From the NCBI GenBank assembly GCA_039807445.1, contig JBDHRG010000217.1, positions 1-5,907 on the forward strand: a DNA stretch of 5,907 nt, given 5' to 3'. This DNA is from JBDHRG01 sp039807445 (GTDB taxonomy: Bacteria > Pseudomonadota > Gammaproteobacteria > Competibacterales > Competibacteraceae). How positions within the stretch are numbered: the stretch's first letter is position 1; every line of letters starts with the position of its first letter. The notes under the pieces were generated by a model. It did not search any database and was not told the origin of the DNA. It worked only from the letters and a program-made list of their open reading frames with translations. Shown in pieces: positions 1 to 5,083 of the stretch. A program made the position numbers and the translations under genes.

Positions 1-146
1 TCGACGACGGCGCCGTCGAGCGCCGCGGCCAGCGCCGCGGCCAGCGCGTCGATCGATTCGGCACGCGACCCGGGGCCCAGCGCGCCCAGCACCGCCCTCC
101 ACTCGGCTCCGCCCCATTCGGCGAAGCACAGGCGCAGCGGCGGCAT
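1..146 (-). CDS. Unrecognised protein, N-terminal fragment cut by the window edge
   Basis: A reading frame opens with ATG at 146 and stays open for 48 codons to the left edge. The peptide starts MPPLRLCFAEWGGAEWRAVL and continues with a Gly/Pro-rich turn and an alanine-rich helix (ALAA repeated, residues 34-41), ending in DGAVV. The start overlaps the ATP-grasp stop by one base (TGATG), and GGGAG lies 3 nt upstream, a little close but usable. That arrangement matches the coupling elsewhere in the cluster and is the main reason to believe it is a gene. There is no signal peptide; Trp and Cys near the start suggest a folded cytosolic N-terminus. I do not recognise the family. In an EPS operon it could be another transferase or modifying enzyme, but nothing in 48 residues decides this. 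Confidence 0.65.
   Translation of the reverse strand, partial: MPPLRLCFAEWGGAEWRAVLGALGPGSRAESIDALAAALAAALDGAVV
21..44. repeat. Perfect 12-bp tandem duplication inside the left-edge gene
   Basis: CGCCGCGGCCAG occurs twice back to back (21-32 and 33-44). Read on the minus strand it encodes ALAA-ALAA. Being a multiple of three, it keeps the frame and only lengthens an alanine-rich helix. It looks like simple slippage in GC-rich DNA, not a functional element. Confidence 0.7.
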
Positions 147-1336
147 CAGCTCCCTACCGCAAGGCGCAGCAGCGTGCGCAGCTTGCCCTCGACCCGGGCG
201 CGCGCCGACCCCCACCACGGGCGCGGATCGGACCAGCGCCAGAGCGCGTCGCAGACCGCGAGTCCGGCCTCGAGCCCGCCCGCCCCGCCCTGTTCCTGGC
301 GCGACCAGCGATCGACCACCGCGTCGCGCCAGATCGTGGGCCGACCCGGCCGCAGCTCGGGCAGCGGCAGTCCCGCCTCGTGGCAGTAGGCGATGTGCGG
401 CAGGTTGACGCCGTTGACGGTGGCCACCTCTTCCTGGAAGTCGGTGCGGGCGACGGTCGGCTCGATCATGTAGAAGCGGCCGTCGCGCGGGTCACGCTTG
501 TATTCCATGCTGCCCATGCCGACGAAGCCGACCGCGCGGAAGAAGTCGTGCGTCAGGCGCTCGAGCTCGGCGGCTTCGTCCCAGGCCGGCAGACAGCTCG
601 CGGTGCCGCCGATGCGCGGCGGCCACGAGCGCAGTTTGCGACCGGCGAAGGAGCCGGCGAGCCGGCCATCGGCGCCGATGTACTGCAGGCAGAAGTAGAT
701 GTCGGAGTCTTCGCCGGGGATCCACTCCTGCACCACGATGTCGGCCAGCACCGGCGCGATCTCGCGATACAGCTCGGCGACCCGCACCGGCGAGTCGACC
801 ACGTACGCCTTCTTGAAACGCGCCCCGTAGGCGTAGTCCTTGCGCGCGGGCTTCAGCACGCACGGGAAGGTCAGCCGCTCGAGCAGCGGCAGATCGACCT
901 CGCTCTCCAGGTGCACCAGCCGCGGGATCGGCGCCCCGCTCGCCTCGGCCAGCGCCTGGAAGCCCTGCTTGTGCATCAGCGCCATCAGCCGACCATGCTC
1001 GGGCAGCGCAATGCGGCAGGCCGCCTGCAAGACCTCGCGGTGCTCGGAGACGGTGCGTACCGTTTTCTCTTCGGTCAGGAACAGCGCCGGCGGTCGCGAC
1101 TGCTGCGCCGCCAGCGCCAGCAAGCCCTCGACGCAAGCCCCGCCCTCGAGCGGCAGCACGGCGTGTGCGCGCGCGTGGCGTGAGCGGAAGACGAGCGCAT
1201 CGGCACGATTGGCCACGGCGAGCACCGGCACGCCGCCCGCGGCGAGGCTGCGCACCACGCCAAGCGCGTTCAGACCGTCACCGAGCACGAAGGCGCGCGG
1301 CAGGGAGGATTTGGCTGCAGACAAGGTCGCATCCAT
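146..1336 (-). CDS. ATP-grasp carboxylate-amine ligase-like protein
   Basis: This 396-residue cytosolic protein has an ATP-grasp fold. ATP-grasp enzymes activate a carboxylate as an acylphosphate and couple it to an amine or thiol. The pre-ATP-grasp Rossmann-like part is PRAFVLGDGLNALGVVRSL (13-31). HKQGFQALAEASGAPIPRL (122-140) follows the usual (D/H)K linker. FPCVLKPA (157-164) carries the ATP-binding lysine K162, and VVQEWIPGEDSDIYF (201-215) is the hinge with E204. The metal-binding end is GMGSMEYKRD (273-282) plus RFYMIEPTVARTDFQEE (287-303), giving E278 and E292. The canonical EINPR is changed to EPTVAR. I recall similar EPTVGRTD-type proteins in EPS loci, annotated only as carboxylate-amine ligase or ATP-grasp protein. 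The ATG at 1336 is firm: AGGAGAG sits 8 nt upstream inside the 23-nt gap after the flippase stop. The reading frame is open far upstream, but only as a shadow of the flippase gene. The stop overlaps the next start in TGATG. The substrate is unknown; amino-acid or amide decoration of the polysaccharide is an inference from context. Confidence 0.88.
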   Translation of the reverse strand: MDATLSAAKSSLPRAFVLGDGLNALGVVRSLAAGGVPVLAVANRADALVFRSRHARAHAVLPLEGGACVEGLLALAAQQSRPPALFLTEEKTVRTVSEHREVLQAACRIALPEHGRLMALMHKQGFQALAEASGAPIPRLVHLESEVDLPLLERLTFPCVLKPARKDYAYGARFKKAYVVDSPVRVAELYREIAPVLADIVVQEWIPGEDSDIYFCLQYIGADGRLAGSFAGRKLRSWPPRIGGTASCLPAWDEAAELERLTHDFFRAVGFVGMGSMEYKRDPRDGRFYMIEPTVARTDFQEEVATVNGVNLPHIAYCHEAGLPLPELRPGRPTIWRDAVVDRWSRQEQGGAGGLEAGLAVCDALWRWSDPRPWWGSARARVEGKLRTLLRLAVGS

Positions 1337-1344
1337 TCGCGCAT

Positions 1345-1351
1345 CTCTCCT
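1345..1351 (-). promoter_or_regulatory. Ribosome binding site of the ATP-grasp gene
   Basis: AGGAGAG on the minus strand ends 8 nt before the ATG at 1336, within the 23-nt gap after the flippase stop. It is the strongest Shine-Dalgarno match in the window. It fixes the start of the ATP-grasp gene against the much longer open frame that extends upstream through the flippase gene. Confidence 0.8.
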
Positions 1352-1359
1352 GGGTCGGC

Positions 1360-2856
1360 TCAGGCACCAACCCGGTTCAGGGGCCAGCGGTTCAGCCTGC
1401 GCTCGGCCACGCCGAGGTCGAGCAGGAAACGGCGCACGTCGGCGAGCCCCTGGCGGTGGACGAAGATCATCCATCCCAGGTAGCTGACACCGCCGACCGC
1501 GATCGACAGCGCCAGCCGCGATCCCGCACCCCAGTCCGCAGTCGCATAGCGTGCCCCCTCGACCACGACCGCCATCATCGCGACGGCCGCCAGCACCGGG
1601 GCGAGGTTGCGATAGTAGTCGTGCAGCGGCAAACCGATGACGGCCGCCACTTGGCCGAGCAGCCGCAGCGACAACAGCGGATAGGCCAGCAACCAGGCGA
1701 TCGCGATCCCGCGCATGCCATCGAGCCACCCCCCGAGCAGCACCGCCAACGGCATCACCAGCGCGCACAAGCCGGTGTAGCGGATCAATATGCGGGCATT
1801 CCCGGTCGAGATCAGCACCTGCGACAGCAGCGGGTCCACGGTACGGATCAGCCCGAGCAGACACAGTGCTTGCATCGGCAGCACGGCTCCGAGCCACTGC
1901 TCGCCGAGCACCACCACTACCAGATCGGGCGCCGTAATGCACAAGCCTCCCAGCATCGGGAAGGTCAGATAGGCGACGCCGCGGCTCAGCCCGAGCAGCG
2001 TCGCGACGAGCTCTGCGTGCGCGTGCTGCAAACGTGCGAATACCGGCGATGAGACGTTCGTGACGATGCCGGTGATCTGGCTGGTCGGAAGCGTTGCCAG
2101 CGAGGCGGCCATGTCGTACACGCCGACCGCGTGCTGGCCGAGCAGCTTGCCGATGATGGCCTTGTCGGCGTTGCTGTAGACGTACCAGAGCACCCGCGAA
2201 TAGGTGACGCTGAGCCCGTAGCGCATCAGCTCGAGCCCCGCACGCAGTTCGAGCTGCCCGCGCGGGCGCCAGTTCGAGGTCCGCATCAGCTGTATCGTGG
2301 TGTTGAGCTGCCCGGCCACCCCTCCGGCGACCAGCGACCACACCCCGAGACCGGCGAACGCACAGGTGAGCGCCACCGCCGAGTTCACCAGCGCCGAAAC
2401 GACCCCGATCTGGACCAGCGGACGGAAGCGCAGCGACTTGCGCAGCAGCGCCACCGGCACGGTGTTGAGACCACCGAGCACGAAGGTGCAGCCGAGCACG
2501 GTGATGATCTTCTGCAACTCCGGTGCGCCATAGAACACCGCCGCGGGCCAGGCGAGCACCGCGGTCACCCCGGCCAGGAGGCTGCTGAGGCCCAGCGACA
2601 GCACGAAGCAGCTCTTCAGTTCGGCATCGCTCGGCGCGGGCTTCTGCACGATCGCGGCGCCGAGCCCGACTTCGTTGAAGAAGCCGACCAGCCCGATCAC
2701 GACGCTGGCGAGCGCCATCAGGCCGTAATCGGACGGTGTCAGCAGTCGCGCCATCAGGATCGTCGTCAAGACCGACAGCAGCTTGCCAACGCCGCTGCCC
2801 AGGCCGATCAAACCGATCGCGCGCGCTGCTTGCCGACGCATGGACTCGGCGATCAT
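1360..2856 (-). CDS. Wzx/WzxC-like polysaccharide flippase (MOP superfamily)
   Basis: This 498-residue polytopic inner-membrane protein of the oligosaccharide flippase family would translocate undecaprenyl-PP-linked repeat units from the cytoplasmic to the periplasmic face. Hydrophobic segments recur along the whole length, for example about 45-62, 84-104, 117-136, 149-180, 295-318, 327-339, 362-376, 383-400, 417-432 and 447-465, consistent with the 12-14 helices of Wzx proteins. The N-terminal region LLTPSDYGLMALASVVIGL (38-56) followed by FNEVGLGAAIVQ (60-71) is typical of WzxC-like members (Polysacc_synt family). Length is normal for the family. The ATG at 2856 overlaps the upstream glycosyltransferase stop in ATGA, with GGAG 10 nt before it. 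An internal ATG at 2841 would drop only five residues and is less likely. The conserved N-terminal RQAARAIGLIGLGSG follows directly. By eye the gene has more T/A than its neighbours, as is usual for wzx genes. It could in principle export another lipid-linked glycan, but its position within the glycosyltransferase cluster argues for the EPS unit. Confidence 0.93.
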   Translation of the reverse strand: MIAESMRRQAARAIGLIGLGSGVGKLLSVLTTILMARLLTPSDYGLMALASVVIGLVGFFNEVGLGAAIVQKPAPSDAELKSCFVLSLGLSSLLAGVTAVLAWPAAVFYGAPELQKIITVLGCTFVLGGLNTVPVALLRKSLRFRPLVQIGVVSALVNSAVALTCAFAGLGVWSLVAGGVAGQLNTTIQLMRTSNWRPRGQLELRAGLELMRYGLSVTYSRVLWYVYSNADKAIIGKLLGQHAVGVYDMAASLATLPTSQITGIVTNVSSPVFARLQHAHAELVATLLGLSRGVAYLTFPMLGGLCITAPDLVVVVLGEQWLGAVLPMQALCLLGLIRTVDPLLSQVLISTGNARILIRYTGLCALVMPLAVLLGGWLDGMRGIAIAWLLAYPLLSLRLLGQVAAVIGLPLHDYYRNLAPVLAAVAMMAVVVEGARYATADWGAGSRLALSIAVGGVSYLGWMIFVHRQGLADVRRFLLDLGVAERRLNRWPLNRVGA

Positions 2857-4124
2857 GGACGCGCGTCTCCGCCGGTGCTCGCCGTCGTGGTCGCCTCGCC
2901 ACCCTGCCGATCGTCGGGAGCGGCCACGGCGGCGATGCTGGCGTAAACGGTGCGGTAACGCGCCACCGAAGCCTCCCAGGTGCGTTCGGTCTCGACGAAG
3001 CGCCGTCCCTGCGCCCTCAGTGCCGGCCAGCGTTCGGGCTGGCCGAGCAGCTCGAGCGCGCGCCGCGCCAGGTCTTCGGCGCTGCCTGCGCGGAACAGCA
3101 TGCCGGTTTCGCCGTCGCGGATCAGCTCGCGATGGCCACCGACATCGGAAGCCACCAGCAGCCGCCCCTGCGCCATCGCCTCCAGCGGTTTCAGCGGCGT
3201 GACCAGTTCGGTCAGGCGCATCGGGTGGCGCGGGTAGACCAGCACGTCGACCAGATCGTAGTAGCGCTCGACTTCGGCGTGCGCCACCCGCCCGGTGAAC
3301 ACCACCTTGTCGGCGATCCCCAGGCGCGCGGCCTGCGCCTTCAGCGCCGCCTCCTGCGGTCCGCCGCCGACCAGCAGCACGCGCACGTCGGGCGCGTCGC
3401 GCAGGATCGCCGGCAGCGCCTCGAGCAGCAGGTCCAGCCCCTCGTAGGCGTAGAACGAGCCGATGAAGCCGAACACGCGCCCCCCCTCGAGCCCGAGTGC
3501 ACGCGCGAGCGCCGGATCGGGAGCGCGGCTCTGGCCGAAGCGCGCGGTGTCGACGGCGTTGGGGATCACCGTGATCTTGTCCGGCGCGATGCCTCGCGTG
3601 GCGATGTCGGCGCGCAAGCCCTCGCAGATCGTGGTCACCGCGTCGGCGCGCTCGAGCACGAAAGTCTCGAGCGCGCGCGTCACCCGGTAGCGCAAGCTGC
3701 CTTCACGCGTGGTGCCGTGGTCGACCGCGGCGTCTTCCCAGAAGGCGCGCACTTCGTACACCAGCGGCAGGCGGTGCCGGCGCGCAACCCACCATGCGGC
3801 GACGCCGTTCAGCGCCGGCGAATGCGCGTGCAGCACGTCGGGGCGCACTTCGTGCACCACTTCGTCGAGCCGCCGCGCCAGCCCGCCGATCACCGCCGCC
3901 TGGTCGCCGCCCGGCAAACGCGCCAGCGCCGTGGCCCACGGCGGCGTACGGAAGAAGCGCAATCCGTCGACGGACTCTTCCGGCCCCGCCCACGGTTGCT
4001 TGGCGCCGGTCAGGTGCACGGTTTCCCAGCCGAGCTGCCGCTGCGCCTCGAGGATCGCGCGCGTCCGGAAAGTGTAACCGCTGTGCAGGGGAACGGAGTG
4101 GTCGAGGATGTGCAGGATGCGCAC
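2853..4124 (-). CDS. Exosortase A-associated group-1 (GT4) glycosyltransferase
   Basis: This 423-residue GT-B retaining glycosyltransferase should act on the cytoplasmic face, adding a sugar to the lipid-linked repeat unit. The N-terminal acceptor domain opens with MRILHILDHSVPLHSGYTFR (1-20) and WETVHLT (33-39), the signature I associate with TIGR04063 (PEP-CTERM/exosortase A-associated glycosyltransferase, Daro_2409 type). It continues with DVLHAHSP (96-103) and VIPNAVD (186-192). The donor domain has FGFIGSFYAYEGLDLLL (218-234), VRVLLVGGGP (247-256), VVFTGRV (274-280), TELVTPLKPLEAMA (305-318) and ASDVGGHRELI (325-335). The GTG at 4124 is preferred over the TTG at 4154, since the family begins at this motif and a modest TGGAA lies upstream. 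This leaves 22 nt after pssE; the TTG start would overlap pssE by 8 nt. The 3' end overlaps the flippase start by ATGA. The last 25 or so residues (from about 399) are low-complexity Ala/Thr/Gly and look dispensable. Donor and acceptor sugars are unknown. Confidence 0.93.
   Translation of the reverse strand: MRILHILDHSVPLHSGYTFRTRAILEAQRQLGWETVHLTGAKQPWAGPEESVDGLRFFRTPPWATALARLPGGDQAAVIGGLARRLDEVVHEVRPDVLHAHSPALNGVAAWWVARRHRLPLVYEVRAFWEDAAVDHGTTREGSLRYRVTRALETFVLERADAVTTICEGLRADIATRGIAPDKITVIPNAVDTARFGQSRAPDPALARALGLEGGRVFGFIGSFYAYEGLDLLLEALPAILRDAPDVRVLLVGGGPQEAALKAQAARLGIADKVVFTGRVAHAEVERYYDLVDVLVYPRHPMRLTELVTPLKPLEAMAQGRLLVASDVGGHRELIRDGETGMLFRAGSAEDLARRALELLGQPERWPALRAQGRRFVETERTWEASVARYRTVYASIAAVAAPDDRQGGEATTTASTGGDARP
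2867..2870 (-). promoter_or_regulatory. Ribosome binding site of the flippase gene
   Basis: GGAG on the minus strand lies 10 nt before the ATG at 2856, within the 3' end of the GT4 gene. The spacing is at the long end of the usual range. The ATGA overlap with the GT4 stop probably lets terminating ribosomes re-initiate. Confidence 0.5.
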
Positions 4125-4131
4125 GGTGCAG

Positions 4132-4136
4132 TTCCA
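4132..4136 (-). promoter_or_regulatory. Weak ribosome binding site of the GT4 glycosyltransferase gene
   Basis: TGGAA on the minus strand lies 7 nt before the GTG at 4124, in the 22-nt gap after pssE. It is only a partial match to the anti-Shine-Dalgarno sequence, so the start rests mainly on the family N-terminus MRILHxLDHS. A weak site with a GTG codon suggests lower independent initiation. Confidence 0.45.
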
Positions 4137-4146
4137 GGATCGGCTT

Positions 4147-4596
4147 TCAGGCAAGGCCGCTGATGAAGCGCTCGAAATCGCCAGCCAGATTGGGCAGCGC
4201 GATCTCGACCGCGCCGTCGGCGAGCGCCGCGACGACCAGGCCGTGGAGGTGCGCCAGGTCGTCGGTCCAGGCGAGCGGCACCTGGCGGGCGAGGAATCCG
4301 AGCAGCACCGCCTGGTGGTTGTCGGCGAGTGCCGTGTTGGCGACCGCGACGAAGCGCGTACGCGCGGCGAGCAGCGCGAATACGGTCGCGCCGCCGTGGG
4401 TGATCACCAGCGAAGCCTGCTCGAGCAGAGCATCGATGTTCGGCCTGAAGCGGAAGAATTCGCAGTGGCGCGGCTCGTACTCACCGCTGCCGATCTGGCA
4501 CAGCACCGGCTCGGGAAAGACGCCCGCGGCGGCGAGCTGGTCGACGCACCGGATCAGGGTATCGAAGTGCGTGGTGCCCACGGTCACGAAAATCAC
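4147..4596 (-). CDS. pssE: PssE/Alg13-like glycosyltransferase subunit
   Basis: This 149-residue protein is the donor-binding (nucleotide-sugar) half of the split glycosyltransferase, related to PssE/Cps14G, Alg13 and the C-terminal domain of GT28 enzymes such as MurG. The N-terminus MIFVTVGTTHFDTLIRCVD (residues 1-19) is the diagnostic VTVGTxxFDxLI motif. LVITHGGATVFALLA (63-77) corresponds to the (S/T)HxGxGT nucleotide-sugar loop, and VANTALADNHQ (85-95) corresponds to the VPN...DNHQ motif. I chose GTG at 4596 because the conserved motif begins exactly there and GGGGGA lies 7 nt upstream. The frame is open further upstream but shows nothing family-like there. GTG overlaps the pssD stop in GTGA, so translation is probably coupled. 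In rhizobia the pair adds the second sugar (glucuronic acid) to undecaprenyl-PP-glucose; a similar second-sugar role is inferred here, but the donor is unknown. No membrane segment is seen, so it should be recruited to the membrane by PssD. Confidence 0.9.
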   Translation of the reverse strand: MIFVTVGTTHFDTLIRCVDQLAAAGVFPEPVLCQIGSGEYEPRHCEFFRFRPNIDALLEQASLVITHGGATVFALLAARTRFVAVANTALADNHQAVLLGFLARQVPLAWTDDLAHLHGLVVAALADGAVEIALPNLAGDFERFISGLA

Positions 4597-5081
4597 AACA
4601 CGGTCCCCCGGTACACGCAGCGCGGATCGATCTCGGCCTGCCGAGGCCACTGCACGTAGAAGCGGTCGCACAGCCTGAGTTTGAGCAGCCAAAGTCCGGT
4701 GTCGGAGAGCTTGGCCACGCGCGTGACGCTCTCGACGAACACCGTCGGCACGCGGCAAAGCTTGCCGGTGGCGAACAGCGGCAACGCCAGGGACGCACCG
4801 ACGCACAGCAGGCTGTCGGGGCGAAAGCGTACGATCTCGCGCAGCGCCCCGAACGCGATCCGCACGACACGCCACAGCGAGCGCGGCCAGGGTTCGCCCC
4901 GGTCCCTGACGTAGGGGACCTTGACTACGTCGCCCGGCGGCAGGCCCGCCGCTGCGATCGAGGTGTCCTCCGGCACCAGGTAGCGGAACGCGTATTCACC
5001 CTCGAGCTTCGCCAGCAGCATGCGTGTTTCCCACAGGAAACCGCCGCCGCCGACCGCGACCAGCAAGCGTCGGGCAGCCAT
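4593..5081 (-). CDS. pssD: PssD/Alg14-like glycosyltransferase subunit
   Basis: This 162-residue protein resembles bacterial PssD/Cps14F and eukaryotic Alg14. In that arrangement it is the acceptor-side, membrane-anchoring half of a split GT-B glycosyltransferase that extends a lipid-PP-sugar on the cytoplasmic face. The N-terminus RLLVAVGGGGFLWETRMLL (residues 5-23) is the glycine-rich Rossmann strand-loop. TVFVESVTRVAKLSDTG (113-129) matches the family's FxESxxRxxxxSxTG segment, and FYVQWPRQAE (141-150) matches the C-terminal VQWP motif. Length is typical of stand-alone PssD/Alg14. Hydrophobic stretches at about 89-105 could associate with the membrane, but there is no clear signal peptide. 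The ATG at 5081 is favoured because the Rossmann motif follows at once and AGGTGG sits 7 nt upstream. The start is 2 nt after the amidotransferase stop, and the 3' end overlaps the partner gene by GTGA, as expected for subunits made together. Oddity: the usual GSGGH-like loop here reads GGGGF, without the histidine. The sugar specificity cannot be read from the sequence. Confidence 0.88.
   Translation of the reverse strand: MAARRLLVAVGGGGFLWETRMLLAKLEGEYAFRYLVPEDTSIAAAGLPPGDVVKVPYVRDRGEPWPRSLWRVVRIAFGALREIVRFRPDSLLCVGASLALPLFATGKLCRVPTVFVESVTRVAKLSDTGLWLLKLRLCDRFYVQWPRQAEIDPRCVYRGTVL
4604..4609 (-). promoter_or_regulatory. Ribosome binding site of pssE, supporting its GTG start
   Basis: GGGGGA on the minus strand lies 7 nt before the GTG at 4596, inside the 3' end of pssD. 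Together with the conserved VTVGT motif right after the GTG, it supports this start over any codon further upstream. Reading of GTGA by ribosomes finishing pssD may add to initiation. Confidence 0.6.
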
Positions 5082-5083
5082 CG

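Noticed and set aside
380..1183. A plus-strand open frame of 267 codons antisense to the ATP-grasp gene.
   Set aside because: It has no motif and shadows a confident gene on the other strand.
1337..1359. Possible promoter or terminator in the 23-nt gap between flippase and ATP-grasp genes.
   Set aside because: The gap holds only a ribosome binding site; there is no hairpin with a T-run and no space for -35/-10 boxes.
1337..2902. A minus-strand frame continuous with the ATP-grasp gene, open for about 522 codons upstream and giving an apparent 918-residue protein.
   Set aside because: It overlaps the flippase gene in another frame, its product is Arg/Ala-rich without any family signature, and a strong ribosome binding site plus the family N-terminus fix the real start at 1336. 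It is a GC-driven shadow.
1165..2946. Plus-strand open frames antisense to the flippase (1165-2052 and 2131-2946).
   Set aside because: Low-complexity Gln/His/Arg-rich products with no family resemblance, opposite a clear membrane-protein gene.
2736..4163. A long plus-strand open frame (475 codons) antisense to the GT4 gene.
   Set aside because: The translation is rich in Arg, His, Gln and Ala without recognisable motifs, and it lies fully opposite a confident gene. This is typical of high-GC DNA.
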